From Hydrogenophaga sp. NFH-34 (GTDB lineage: Bacteria > Pseudomonadota > Gammaproteobacteria > Burkholderiales > Burkholderiaceae_C), in assembly GCF_021401345.1 (NCBI RefSeq), contig NZ_JACBGE010000024.1, positions 1 to 64,000 on the forward strand: a stretch of DNA of 64,000 nucleotides, in the 5' to 3' direction. Position 1 is the first letter of the stretch; every line of letters begins with the position of its first letter. Shown here piece after piece: positions 35,783-44,543 of the stretch. The position numbers and the translations under genes are program-made. The notes below the pieces were generated by a model that was not told where the DNA came from, ran no database searches, and saw only the letters and a program-made list of their open reading frames with translations.

Positions 35783-37726
35783 ATGAGCTTCAATCAGGAT
35801 CTAGACGAACACGGTGCCTGGCGCAAACAGTTTGCGCTGCGGCTGAAGTTGCTGTCCGAATGGCTGACCGACCGCGACCTGATGGAAGCCGGGGTGCGCG
35901 AGCGCCTGGAGCAACTGCATCAGCAGGTGCGCGACGACCGCATCATGGTGGCGTTCGTGGCCGAGTTCTCGCGCGGCAAGTCCGAGCTGATCAACGCCAT
36001 CTTCTTTGCCAATTACGGGCGGCGCATCATGCCCGCCAGTGCCGGCCGCACCACCATGTGCCCGACCGAGCTGGGGTACGACCCCGAGGTGCCGGTGTGC
36101 CTGCGGCTGCTGCCGATCGAGACCCGCCTGCAGCCGCAGTCGCTGCTCGACTGGCGCAACGCGCCCGACAAATGGGAGCGCGTGGAACTGGATGTCAACG
36201 ACCCCCGGCAGGTGGCCAAGGCCATTCAGAAGGTTGCGGAGGTGCGGCGCGTGAGCCAGCACGAAGCCGAGTCGCTCGGTTTCTGGAACGATGAGCTGCC
36301 CGAGGACAACCCGCCCATGGGGCCGGACGGGCTGGTGGAGGTGCCGAAGTGGCGCCATGCCCTCATCAACCTGCCGCATCCGCTGCTGCGCCAGGGGCTG
36401 GTGATCCTGGACACGCCCGGGCTCAACGCCATCGGGGCGGAGCCCGAGCTCACCGTCAGTTTGCTGCCGCAAGCCCATGCGATCGTGTTCATCCTGGCGG
36501 CCGACACCGGCGTCACCAAGTCGGACCTGACGATCTGGCGGCAATACCTGGCGCCGCAGGATGGTGAGATCGACGCGCGGCTGGTGGTGCTCAACAAGAT
36601 CGACACCATGTGGGACGCGCTGAGCTCGCCCGAACAGGTGGACCTGCAGATCGCGGCCCAGCGCACCGATTCGGCGGAAACCCTGGGCTTGCAGCCGTCA
36701 CAGGTGCTCGCGGTTTCGGCCCAGAAGGGCCTGCTGGCCAAGATCAGTCGCGACGCCTCGCTGCTCGAAGCCAGCAAGCTGATGGACCTGGAGACGGCGC
36801 TGGGACAGGGCATGCTGGAGCAGCGTCGGCGCATCCTGCGCGCTTCCGTGTCGCGCGGCATCCAGTTGCTGCGTCAGGAGACGGGTCAACTGGTACACAC
36901 GCGTGCCCGCGATCTGGTCGAACAGATCCAGGAACTGGAGGGCCTGCGCGGCAAGAACGTGGGGGTGATCCGGCAGATGCGTCTGCGCATCGAGCAGGAG
37001 CAGGCCGACTTCGATGCCAGCGGTGCCAAGATCCAGGCGGTGCGCTCGGTGCACCTGCGCCTGCTCAAGGATCTGTTTTCGCTGCTGGGCTACACCCACC
37101 TGCGCAACGAGGTGTCGGCACTGGCGCGTGCGCTCAAGCAGCCCGGCATCAAGCTCGGGGTGCGTCGGGCTTACAACCACACCTTCGAGCGCCTGGGCAG
37201 TGACCTTCAGCGCGCCGACAAGGTGGCGGGCGAAATCCAGTCCATGCTCGAAGGGAGCTTTCGCAGCCTCAACGCCGAGTACGGCTTTTCGCTGCAACCG
37301 CCGTCGCCACCGCAACTGCAGCAGTACGCGCGCGATCTCGAGGCCATCGAGCGCAGCCACCTGCAATACCTCAGCCTGGGCAATGCCCTGCGCCTGGCGC
37401 AGCCGGAATTTGCCGAGCGCCTGGCGCGGGCGCTGATCAGCCGCTTGCGGGTGGTCTACGAAACCGCGGTCAACGAGATCGAGCTCTGGAACAAGTCCGC
37501 AGCGGCCCAGCTCGACGCGCAATTGCGCGAGCGCCGCCGCAACTTCACCCGACGCATTGAAGCGGTGTCCCGCATCCAGCAGGCGGCGGGCGGTCTGGAC
37601 GACCGGATCCGCGAATTGCAGGGGCAACAGGCCGATCTGCATGTGGCCGATGCCCATCTGGCCGAACTGACCGAGCACCTGCTGACCCAGCCCCAGGAAC
37701 CCGTGCGGGACACCGCGACCGCATGA
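35783..37726 (+). CDS. Bacterial dynamin-like GTPase
   Basis: This 647-residue large GTPase has the P-loop EFSRGKSE (61-68, preceded by IMVAFVA), the G3 motif LDTPGLNAI and the G4 motif VLNKIDTMWD. A long helical region (about 360-647) follows, rich in coiled-coil-like stretches such as RARDLVEQIQELEGL and RLRIEQEQADFDA. It resembles the dynamin-like proteins of many Burkholderiales. No transmembrane helix or clear lipid-binding paddle is visible. The start was set at MSFNQDLD; an in-frame ATG at 35708 exists. It sits between mutM and mutY and overlaps mutY by 4 bp. The function is not established from sequence; membrane remodelling or a cell-division/stress role is possible. Confidence 0.85.
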   Translation: MSFNQDLDEHGAWRKQFALRLKLLSEWLTDRDLMEAGVRERLEQLHQQVRDDRIMVAFVAEFSRGKSELINAIFFANYGRRIMPASAGRTTMCPTELGYDPEVPVCLRLLPIETRLQPQSLLDWRNAPDKWERVELDVNDPRQVAKAIQKVAEVRRVSQHEAESLGFWNDELPEDNPPMGPDGLVEVPKWRHALINLPHPLLRQGLVILDTPGLNAIGAEPELTVSLLPQAHAIVFILAADTGVTKSDLTIWRQYLAPQDGEIDARLVVLNKIDTMWDALSSPEQVDLQIAAQRTDSAETLGLQPSQVLAVSAQKGLLAKISRDASLLEASKLMDLETALGQGMLEQRRRILRASVSRGIQLLRQETGQLVHTRARDLVEQIQELEGLRGKNVGVIRQMRLRIEQEQADFDASGAKIQAVRSVHLRLLKDLFSLLGYTHLRNEVSALARALKQPGIKLGVRRAYNHTFERLGSDLQRADKVAGEIQSMLEGSFRSLNAEYGFSLQPPSPPQLQQYARDLEAIERSHLQYLSLGNALRLAQPEFAERLARALISRLRVVYETAVNEIELWNKSAAAQLDAQLRERRRNFTRRIEAVSRIQQAAGGLDDRIRELQGQQADLHVADAHLAELTEHLLTQPQEPVRDTATA

Positions 37727-38829
37727 GGGCCGGGGTGGATGCACCGCAGGTCGTGGACGACGACCTGCCTTCGGGGTTTTCGCAGCGACTGATCGACTGG
37801 CAACGCCAGCATGGCCGGCACGGGTTGCCCTGGCAGGGCAGCCGCGATCCCTACCGCGTGTGGTTGTCCGAAATCATGTTGCAGCAGACCCAGGTGACTA
37901 CCGTGTTGGGTTATTACCCGCGGTTTCTGGCGCGCTTTCCGGACGTGCGCGCGCTGGCCGACGCACCGGCCGACGATGTCATGGCGCTGTGGAGTGGTTT
38001 GGGCTATTACAGCCGGGCGCGCAACCTGCACCGCTGTGCGCAGGAGGTGGTGGCCCGGCACGGCGGCGTGTTTCCGCGCCATTCAACCGAACTGGCGACG
38101 CTGCCGGGCATCGGTGCCTCCACCGCAGCCGCCATCGCGGCCTTCTGTTTTGGCGAACGCATCTCGATTCTGGACGGGAATGTCCGGCGCGTGCTGACCC
38201 GGTTGCTGGCATTCGATGCCGACCTGTCTGCCTCGGCCCACCAGAAACGTTTGTGGGCGTTGGCCCAGGCGATGCTGCCACCCGCGCCCACGGGCGACGA
38301 CATGGCGGCCTATACCCAGGGGCTGATGGACCTGGGGGCCAGCCTGTGCCACCGCACCCGCCCGCAATGCGAAACCTGCCCGGTGCAGCCGCTGTGCCGC
38401 GGTCATGCGCAGGGGCAACCCACCCGGTATCCGGTGGTGACGCGCAAGACCCTGCGCCGCCATGAAAGCTGGTGGCTGGCGGTGCTGTGGCGCCAACGCC
38501 CGCCGGCGGAGGGCACGGAGGGGCGACAGGTCTGGCTGGAACCGCGACCTGGCCGGGGCATCTGGGCCGGGCTGTACTGCACACCGGTGCATGCTGATGA
38601 GGCCTCGGTGCAGGCCGCACTGCCGGCCGTGCGCTCTTGGGAGGCCCTGGAGCCGGTGGCCCACAGCCTGACGCACCGTGAGCTTCGCCTGCATCCCCTG
38701 TGGGCCGAGTGGCCGGGTGACGCCGCGCCTTCCGGCTCGGGGCGGTGGGTGGCGTGGGCCGATCTGGCGTCGGTCGGCGTGCCCGCACCGGTGCGCAGCC
38801 TGCTGGCTTCGCTGGCGCCGGGCGGCTGA
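37723..38829 (+). CDS. mutY: Adenine DNA glycosylase MutY
   Basis: MutY removes adenine mispaired with 8-oxoguanine. In 368 residues it shows LPWQGSRDPYRVWLSEIMLQQTQV (catalytic Glu), the helix-hairpin-helix LPGIGASTAAAIAAF, the catalytic Asp in LDGNVRRVLTR, and the [4Fe-4S] motif C-X6-C-X2-C-X5-C (CHRTRPQCETCPVQPLC). A NUDIX-like C-terminal domain recognises 8-oxoG (GRGIWAGLYCTP). The start overlaps the dynamin-like gene (ATGA). Its stop codon directly abuts that of convergent rapZ. Confidence 0.95.
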   Translation: MRAGVDAPQVVDDDLPSGFSQRLIDWQRQHGRHGLPWQGSRDPYRVWLSEIMLQQTQVTTVLGYYPRFLARFPDVRALADAPADDVMALWSGLGYYSRARNLHRCAQEVVARHGGVFPRHSTELATLPGIGASTAAAIAAFCFGERISILDGNVRRVLTRLLAFDADLSASAHQKRLWALAQAMLPPAPTGDDMAAYTQGLMDLGASLCHRTRPQCETCPVQPLCRGHAQGQPTRYPVVTRKTLRRHESWWLAVLWRQRPPAEGTEGRQVWLEPRPGRGIWAGLYCTPVHADEASVQAALPAVRSWEALEPVAHSLTHRELRLHPLWAEWPGDAAPSGSGRWVAWADLASVGVPAPVRSLLASLAPGG

Positions 38830-39756
38830 TCAGGGGGCTGTTGGCGCCGGGCGGTCCGGAGGGACGGGCCAGGCGTCGGTCTCGCGGTGGCGCAGCCGCG
38901 TGGTCCAGTCGGCCGCGAAGTGCGCGGCGAGCCGTTCGACCAGGTAAACCGAGCGGTGCTGACCGCCTGTGCAGCCGATGGCCACGGTGACGTAGCCCCG
39001 GTGATCCCGCAGCAAATGCGGCAGCCAGGTGGTCAGGAAGGCTTGGATGTGGGCCTCCATCTGCTGCACGTCGGGTTGTGAGGCGAGGTACTGGGCCACA
39101 GGCGCATCGCGGCCGGTCAGCGGGCGCAATTGCGGGTCGTAGTGCGGGTTGGGCAGCATGCGCACGTCGAACACGAAGTCGGCATCCATGGGGATACCGC
39201 GCTTGAACGCGAACGACTCGAACATCAGGGTCAGGGGGGAGGCGCCGACGTCGAGCAGGTCCTTGATGTGGCTGCGCAGCTGTGCCGCGCGGATCAGGCT
39301 GGTGTCAAGGACCAGGGCCTGCTCGCGCAACTGGGCCAGCAACTCGCGTTCGTGTTCGATGGCCTCGATCAGTGCGCGCCGCTGGTCGTCGCTGCGCGGC
39401 TGCGACAGCGGATGCAGGCGGCGTGTTTCGGAAAAGCGCCGCACCAGGGTGTCGGTGGTGGCGTCCAGGAACACCGTGCGCAGATGCACGGGCCGTCCGC
39501 GCCGCTGGCTGAGCTGGGCCAGGCGCCGCGGCAGCTCGGGCAGGGCGGCGGCGCTGCGCACGTCCATGGCGATGGCCACGCGGCGGGCGCGGTGGCTCTG
39601 TTCCAGGTCGATGAACGCGTCGAGCAGTTCCGGCGGCAGGTTGTCCACGCAGTAGTAGCCCAGGTCTTCCAGGGCCGTGAGCGCGACGGATTTGCCCGAG
39701 CCGGACATGCCGGTGATGAGCACCAGTTCGATGGGGGAGGGCGTTGGGGTGGACAT
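38830..39756 (-). CDS. rapZ: RNase adapter/RapZ-family ATP-binding protein
   Basis: This is a RapZ (YvcJ/YhbJ) family protein. In enterobacteria it senses glucosamine 6-phosphate and delivers small RNAs to RNase E; in other bacteria its role is less clear. The 308-residue product has the Walker A motif [20 protein letters not shown] (near 16-35), [10 protein letters not shown], and [22 protein letters not shown]. The C-terminal signature [16 protein letters not shown] completes it. It lies 3 bp after recN on the same strand. Confidence 0.94.
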   Translation of the reverse strand: MSTPTPSPIELVLITGMSGSGKSVALTALEDLGYYCVDNLPPELLDAFIDLEQSHRARRVAIAMDVRSAAALPELPRRLAQLSQRRGRPVHLRTVFLDATTDTLVRRFSETRRLHPLSQPRSDDQRRALIEAIEHERELLAQLREQALVLDTSLIRAAQLRSHIKDLLDVGASPLTLMFESFAFKRGIPMDADFVFDVRMLPNPHYDPQLRPLTGRDAPVAQYLASQPDVQQMEAHIQAFLTTWLPHLLRDHRGYVTVAIGCTGGQHRSVYLVERLAAHFAADWTTRLRHRETDAWPVPPDRPAPTAP

Positions 39757-39759
39757 GGT

Positions 39760-41403
39760 TCAGGCTCCGAGCAGTTCGCGTGCATGGGCCAGCGAGGCCG
39801 CCGACTGCGCGTGGCCGCCGAGCATGCGGGCCAGTTCGTGCACGCGCGTTTCGCCCACGATCGGCGCCACGGTACTGGCGGTCTGCTGTGCCGCGGTGGT
39901 CTTGCTGACCAGCAGGTGGTGGTCGGCACAGGCCGCCACCTGCGCCAGGTGGGTCACGGCCAGCACCTGCCGGTCCTGGCCGAGCTGGCGCAGCATCTGC
40001 CCCACGGTGTGGGCCACGGCGCCGCCGATGCCCGAATCCACTTCGTCAAAGATGAGGGTGGGGGCCTGCCCTAACTGGCTGGTGACCACCGAGATGGCCA
40101 GTGCGATGCGCGAGAGCTCACCGCCGGAGGCCACCTTGCCGACCGGCCGGGCGGTGACGCCGGCATGGCCGGCCACCAGGAAGTCCACCTGTTCCCCGCC
40201 ATGGGACTGGGGTTCCGGCAGCTTCTGCAGGGCGACTTCGAAGCGGCCACCGGCCATGCCGAGCGACTGCATGGCCTGCGTGACGGCCGCAGACAGGCGC
40301 GGGGCAGCGGCCTGGCGGTCGCGAGAGAGCGCGCCCATCTTTTTGTCGAAGGCTTGCCAGGCTTTGCGTTCGGCACTGCGCAGCGCGTCGAGGTCGAGGG
40401 CTTGGCCCAGCCGCGCCAACTCCTCGCGCCATTGCGCGTGCAGCGCCGGCAGCTCTTCGGGTGGCCGGCGGAACCGCCGTGCCAGCGACAGCCAGAGCGA
40501 GAGGCGCTGGTCCAGCTTGGCCAGCCCGGCGGGATCGAGATCGCCGTCGCCGGCATAGTGACGCAGCGTGTGCACGGTGTCTTCCACCTGTGCCAGCGCC
40601 GATTCCAGGGCGTCGACCGGTCCCTGGAAGGCGGGTTCGATGCGCGTCTGGGCCGACAGCGCGGCCAGGGCTTTGTGCAGCAGGCCAGCCGCGTGCCCGG
40701 GGGCTTCGCCCAGCCAGTCGACCGCCTGGCTGGCCGCGTCCTGCAGGGCCTGCGCGTGGGTGAGCCGGCTGTGGCGGGCATTGAGTTCGTCCCATTCGCC
40801 GGACTGGGGCGCGAGCTTGTCGAGTTCCGCGATCTGCCAGGCCAGGCGTTCGCTTTCCTGTTGCAACTGGGCTTCGCGCGCCTGTGCGTCATCGAGCAGA
40901 CGCAGGCGCTCGCGCCACTGGGTCCAAGCCTGGCCGGCCGCGCTGCTGTCGATACCGCCATAGGCATCGAGCAGCCGGCGTACCGCGTCGGGCCGGGTCA
41001 GGCTCTGCCAGGCGTGCTGGCCATGGATATCGACCAACTCGTCGGCCAGGGCCTTGAGCTGGGTGACGGTGGCAGCGCTGCCGTTGATCCACGCACGGCT
41101 GCGGCCGTCGCTGTCGATCGTCCGGCGTAGCAGCAGGGTGTCGTCTGCCGAAAAACCCTGCTCATCGAGCCAGGGCACCACCGAGGCCGGGCGGTCGAAT
41201 TCGGCCGCCACTTCGCAGCGGGCCGCGCCTTCGCGGACCAGGCCGGCGTCGGCGCGGGCGCCCAGGGCCAACTGCAAGGCATCGATGAGGATGGACTTGC
41301 CGGCGCCGGTTTCGCCGGTGAGCACGCCGAAGCCGGTGTGCAGATCCAGGTCGAGGGCGGGGACGATGACGAAGTCGCGCAGGGCGATGCGGCGCAGGCT
41401 CAT
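39760..41403 (-). CDS. recN: DNA repair protein RecN
   Basis: This SMC-like ATPase organises broken DNA ends for recombinational repair. In 547 residues it shows the N-terminal LRRIALRDFVIV and GVLTGETGAGKSILIDALQLALG (Walker A), then a coiled-coil arm (about 150-370). The C-terminal half carries the signature VASGGELSRIALAI, the Walker B LIFDEVDSGIGG and the VTHLAQVAA switch. The ATG giving MSLRRIAL was chosen. The much longer open frame upstream is antisense noise over nadK. It is flanked by nadK (72 bp upstream) and rapZ. Confidence 0.95.
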   Translation of the reverse strand: MSLRRIALRDFVIVPALDLDLHTGFGVLTGETGAGKSILIDALQLALGARADAGLVREGAARCEVAAEFDRPASVVPWLDEQGFSADDTLLLRRTIDSDGRSRAWINGSAATVTQLKALADELVDIHGQHAWQSLTRPDAVRRLLDAYGGIDSSAAGQAWTQWRERLRLLDDAQAREAQLQQESERLAWQIAELDKLAPQSGEWDELNARHSRLTHAQALQDAASQAVDWLGEAPGHAAGLLHKALAALSAQTRIEPAFQGPVDALESALAQVEDTVHTLRHYAGDGDLDPAGLAKLDQRLSLWLSLARRFRRPPEELPALHAQWREELARLGQALDLDALRSAERKAWQAFDKKMGALSRDRQAAAPRLSAAVTQAMQSLGMAGGRFEVALQKLPEPQSHGGEQVDFLVAGHAGVTARPVGKVASGGELSRIALAISVVTSQLGQAPTLIFDEVDSGIGGAVAHTVGQMLRQLGQDRQVLAVTHLAQVAACADHHLLVSKTTAAQQTASTVAPIVGETRVHELARMLGGHAQSAASLAHARELLGA

Positions 41404-41474
41404 GGCAGGGCGTCGAACAGAGGTGAACGGCGGTTGGGCGGTGGGCCGCCCTTGCCGCCATTGTGGCCCGGAAT

Positions 41475-42374
41475 TCAGGCGCCTTCGTTCCAGTGGAGTT
41501 TCATGCGCAGCGTGTCGAAATAGCTCCAGCCGACCGGGTGCAGCAGGCGCAGCGCATGTGGCGAGCGGCGCACCACGATGCGGTCGCCGTGCAGCAGGCT
41601 GGTGAGGGTCTGCATGTCGAAGTTGGCGCTGGCGTCCTTGCCCGAGACGATTTCTACCGCGATCTCGCTGTCCGAGGGCAGCACCACGGGCCGGTTGGAC
41701 AGCGTGTGTGGGGCGATCGGCACCATCACCCAGCCACCGATGGTCGGGTGCAGGAGCGGGCCGCCCGCCGACAGCGCGTAGGCGGTGGAGCCGGTGGGCG
41801 ATGCGATGATGAGGCCGTCGGCCCGCTGGTTGGCCACAAAGTGGCCGTCGACTTCCACGCGCAGCTCGATCATGCTCGCCACACCACCGCGGTTGACGAC
41901 CACGTCGTTGAGCGCCGTGGCCTCGAACACGCAGCGGCCATCGCGCCAGACGCTGGCCGCCATCAGCGCACGGTGGTCTTCCTCGTAATGGCCGTGCAGG
42001 ATGGGTTGCAGGCGCTCGCGGTAGCCGTTGAGCGGGATGTCGGTGATGAAGCCCAGGCGCCCCTGGTTGATGCCCACCAGCGGCACACCGAAGCGGGCCA
42101 GGCGCCGTCCGATGCCCAGCATGGTGCCGTCGCCGCCGACCACCAGGGCCAGATCGCAGTGTTGGCCGATGCTGGCCACGTCCAGTGCGGTGTACTGGGT
42201 CAGGCCGGTGTTCTGGGCGGTTTCGAGTTCGAGCGAGACGTCGCACCCCTCGTCGTGCAGAAAATGGGCCACCTCGTCCACCACATGGCGCGAGCCGGGG
42301 GCCTGGTATTTGCCCACGATGGCCACGTGTGCAAAGCGTGGCGCGGCGGGGACGGGTTTCGCGGGATCGGTCAT
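41475..42374 (-). CDS. nadK: NAD kinase NadK
   Basis: NadK phosphorylates NAD+ to NADP+. The 299-residue sequence has the active-site motif [10 protein letters not shown] (Asp82), the substrate-binding [17 protein letters not shown], and the [15 protein letters not shown] loop. Length is typical. It is divergent from hrcA, with about 98 bp between starts, an arrangement seen across Burkholderiales (hrcA-nadK-recN). Confidence 0.96.
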   Translation of the reverse strand: MTDPAKPVPAAPRFAHVAIVGKYQAPGSRHVVDEVAHFLHDEGCDVSLELETAQNTGLTQYTALDVASIGQHCDLALVVGGDGTMLGIGRRLARFGVPLVGINQGRLGFITDIPLNGYRERLQPILHGHYEEDHRALMAASVWRDGRCVFEATALNDVVVNRGGVASMIELRVEVDGHFVANQRADGLIIASPTGSTAYALSAGGPLLHPTIGGWVMVPIAPHTLSNRPVVLPSDSEIAVEIVSGKDASANFDMQTLTSLLHGDRIVVRRSPHALRLLHPVGWSYFDTLRMKLHWNEGA

Positions 42375-42472
42375 GGACAAATTACAACATGCCGCACCCG
42401 CGGTGGCGCTGGCCGGAAACCCTTGTCGCACCGGATGCCGCAACGGGGTGCCCGCTCCTTAGAATGGCGACC

Positions 42473-43492
42473 ATGCTGGATGACCGCGCCAAGTTGCTGC
42501 TCAAGGCCCTTGTCGAGCGCTATATCGCCGACGGGCAGCCCGTGGGTTCGAGAACGCTCTCGAAGGCCACCGGGCTGGACCTGTCGCCCGCAACCATCCG
42601 CAACGTGATGAGCGACCTGGAAGAGCTGGGTCTCATCGCCAGTCCGCACACCTCGGCGGGCCGGGTCCCGACCGCGCGTGGCTACCGGCTGTTCGTGGAT
42701 GCCATGCTCACGGTCAATCGCGACGAGTTGCCGCGGGTGGCCGAACTGGGTACCAGCAGCATCGAACAAGGGCAGCCCCAGCGGGTGATCAGCCACGCGG
42801 CGCAGATGCTGTCGAGCTTGTCGCACTTTGTCGGCGTGGTGATGACCCCGCGCCGGGCCACCGTGTTCCGGCACATCGAATTCCTGAACCTGTCCGAGCG
42901 GCGCGTGCTGGTGATCCTCGTGGCCCCCGACGGCGATGTGCAGAACCGGATCATCCACACCCCGACCCAGTTCACCCAGTCGCAGTTGCAGGAAGCGGCG
43001 AACTATTTCAATGCGCACTATTCGGGTCTGGGCATGGACGCGGTGCGCGAGCGGCTGAAGTCCGAGCTGGATGCGCTGCGCGGCGAAATTGCCACGCTGA
43101 TGAAGGCCGCCGTCGATCTGGGCACCGAAGCCGGCGCCCAGCGCGAAGAGGTGGTGGTGGCGGGCGAGCGCAATCTGCTGTCGGTGTCCGAATTCTCCAG
43201 CGACATGGGCAACCTGCGGCGCATGTTCGACCTGTTCGAGCAAAAGACGCAACTGGCGCGATTGCTGGACGTGTCGGCCCAGGCCGATGGCGTGCGCATC
43301 TACATCGGCGGTGAAAGCCAGGTCGTGCCGTACGAAGACCTGTCGGTGGTCACGGCCCCCTACGAAGTGGACGGCCAGGTGCTGGGCACGCTGGGCGTGA
43401 TCGGCCCGCAGCGCATGCCCTACGACCGCATGATCCAGATCGTCGACGTCACCGCCAAGCTGGTCGGCAACGCACTGAGCCAGGGGCGCTGA
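42473..43492 (+). CDS. hrcA: Heat-inducible transcription repressor HrcA
   Basis: HrcA represses groESL/dnaK-type heat-shock genes by binding CIRCE operators and is tuned by GroEL. The 339-residue product has an N-terminal winged helix ([57 protein letters not shown]) and the GAF-like HrcA domain ([35 protein letters not shown]-type region as IYIGGES). An alternative ATG nine bases upstream is possible. No CIRCE-like inverted repeat is visible in its own upstream region. Confidence 0.95.
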   Translation: MLDDRAKLLLKALVERYIADGQPVGSRTLSKATGLDLSPATIRNVMSDLEELGLIASPHTSAGRVPTARGYRLFVDAMLTVNRDELPRVAELGTSSIEQGQPQRVISHAAQMLSSLSHFVGVVMTPRRATVFRHIEFLNLSERRVLVILVAPDGDVQNRIIHTPTQFTQSQLQEAANYFNAHYSGLGMDAVRERLKSELDALRGEIATLMKAAVDLGTEAGAQREEVVVAGERNLLSVSEFSSDMGNLRRMFDLFEQKTQLARLLDVSAQADGVRIYIGGESQVVPYEDLSVVTAPYEVDGQVLGTLGVIGPQRMPYDRMIQIVDVTAKLVGNALSQGR

Positions 43493-43536
43493 AGCATTTG
43501 GTCTGGCAGTGCTGCAAGGCGCTGCCGCAGCCCTCT

Positions 43537-43542
43537 TACAAT
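43537..43542 (+). promoter_or_regulatory. -10 box of the tRNA-Met gene
   Basis: TACAAT lies 15 bp before the tRNA-Met 5' end, a normal distance for a tRNA promoter. No good -35 hexamer is seen. The tRNA-Arg gene has the identical hexamer at 43688. Confidence 0.5.
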
Positions 43543-43556
43543 CGCGGCCTTCGGAG

Positions 43557-43633
43557 GGGGCGTTAGCTCAGTTGGTCAGAGCAGGGGACTCATAATCCCT
43601 TGGTCGTTGGTTCAAGTCCAACACGCCCTACCA
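43557..43633 (+). tRNA. tRNA-Met (anticodon CAU)
   Basis: A 77 nt cloverleaf. The acceptor GGGGCGT pairs with ACGCCCT (G-T at the first pair), with discriminator A and encoded CCA. The anticodon stem encloses loop CTCATAA, and the T arm is GTTGG-TTCAAGT-CCAAC. The first pair and T-stem do not suit an initiator. Elongator Met is most likely; a lysidine-modified Ile2 tRNA (also CAU) cannot be fully excluded. Confidence 0.93.
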
Positions 43634-43687
43634 GACCGGTTTTTTTAAAACCGAGGCATTTCGGAAAAAGGCGCCAAAAAGTCGTGC

Positions 43688-43693
43688 TACAAT
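43688..43693 (+). promoter_or_regulatory. -10 box of the tRNA-Arg gene
   Basis: TACAAT, 11 bp before the tRNA-Arg 5' end, matches the box before tRNA-Met. An A-rich stretch lies where the -35 is expected, without a clear TTGACA. Confidence 0.5.
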
Positions 43694-43704
43694 GCAAGGC
43701 TTCA

Positions 43705-43781
43705 GCGGCTGTAGCTCAGTTGGATAGAGTACTTGGCTACGAACCAAGGGGTCGTGGGTTCGAATCCTGCCAGCCGCACCA
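43705..43781 (+). tRNA. tRNA-Arg (anticodon ACG)
   Basis: A 77 nt cloverleaf: acceptor GCGGCTG/CAGCCGC, discriminator A, encoded CCA. The anticodon stem CTTGG/CCAAG carries loop CTACGAA (anticodon ACG, read as ICG after deamination). The T arm contains GGTTCGAATCC. It is followed by a strong terminator. Confidence 0.95.
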
Positions 43782-43800
43782 GAATTTATATTCGGCATCA

Positions 43801-43837
43801 ACGGGTTAGTCTCAAAAGGACTGACCCGTTTTGCTTT
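43801..43837 (+). terminator. Rho-independent terminator after tRNA-Arg
   Basis: ACGGGTTAGTC (43801-43811) pairs over 11 positions (one G-T) with GACTGACCCGT (43819-43829) around a seven-base loop. The run TTTTGCTTT follows. The 157 bp from here to dctQ shows no other recognisable element. Confidence 0.85.
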
Positions 43838-43994
43838 GTGCCGCACCACTTCTCGCGGCATGTGCGCGATGCCCTGCGCGACGGCTTCTCTACCCGGGCC
43901 GTGTCTCACGCGAAGTGCGATGGTGTCCCGCGGCTCTCTGCTGGGGGGCAGCGATGGCGTCTTCGTTTTTTGGCTGGACTACCTCCTGCGCACC

Positions 43995-44543
43995 ATGGCC
44001 CTGCATGAGAAGACACCTGCGTCGGACGCGCTGAATGCCGCCGTCTCGACCGAACCCGGCAACACCGATGCCGCCGCTCCCCGCAAAAGGCTGCTGGAAG
44101 ACTGGCTGGTCGTCGGCACCATGATGGCGCTGGCGCTGATCACCTTTGCGAACGTGTTGGTGCGTTACTTCACCAGCGCGTCTTTCGCCTGGACGGAAGA
44201 GATCTCCGTCTTTCTCATGATCGTGCTGGCGCTGGTCGGGGGCTCGGCGGCGGTGCTGCGGGAGACGCACATCCGCATCGAGTTCTTCGCCAACGGTGGC
44301 AGCGCGCAGCGGCAGCGCCGCCTGGCGCAACTGGGGGCGCTCATGGTGGCGCTGCTGTTCATCGCCATCGTGGTGCTGAGTGTGCCGGTGGTCTGGGACC
44401 ATTACCAGTACGAGGAAACCTCGCCTGGTATCGGGGTGCCCCAGTGGTGGTATTCCATCTGGCTGCCGGTATTCAGCGCCCTGATCGCGGGTCGGGCCAT
44501 GCAGGTGTTCGTGCGCAAGCTGCGCCAGGAGGATGCTGCATGA
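43995..44543 (+). CDS. dctQ: TRAP transporter small membrane subunit DctQ
   Basis: This four-helix membrane subunit of a tripartite ATP-independent periplasmic transporter couples the solute-binding protein to the large permease. The 182-residue product has the DctQ pattern: FANVLVRYFTSASFAWTEEISVFLMI (with the E-E in the second helix), HIRIEFFA and a last helix near WWYSIWLPVFSALIAGRAMQV (shown in part). The ATG giving MALHEKTP was chosen. It overlaps dctM by 4 bp. It begins a three-gene operon downstream of two tRNA genes. Confidence 0.88.
   Translation: MALHEKTPASDALNAAVSTEPGNTDAAAPRKRLLEDWLVVGTMMALALITFANVLVRYFTSASFAWTEEISVFLMIVLALVGGSAAVLRETHIRIEFFANGGSAQRQRRLAQLGALMVALLFIAIVVLSVPVVWDHYQYEETSPGIGVPQWWYSIWLPVFSALIAGRAMQVFVRKLRQEDAA

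Noticed and set aside
42375..42472. A CIRCE operator in the hrcA upstream region
   Set aside because: No TTAGCACTC-N9-GAGTGCTAA-like repeat can be found in the gap between nadK and hrcA.
43636..43653. CGGTTTT/AAAACCG hairpin after tRNA-Met as a terminator
   Set aside because: The stem is short and AT-rich, and the T run lies inside it rather than after it; a weak structure at best.
43782..43994. tRNA-Arg as an integration site for a mobile island carrying the TRAP genes
   Set aside because: No integrase gene and no direct repeat of the tRNA 3' end is seen downstream, and the tRNA keeps a normal terminator.
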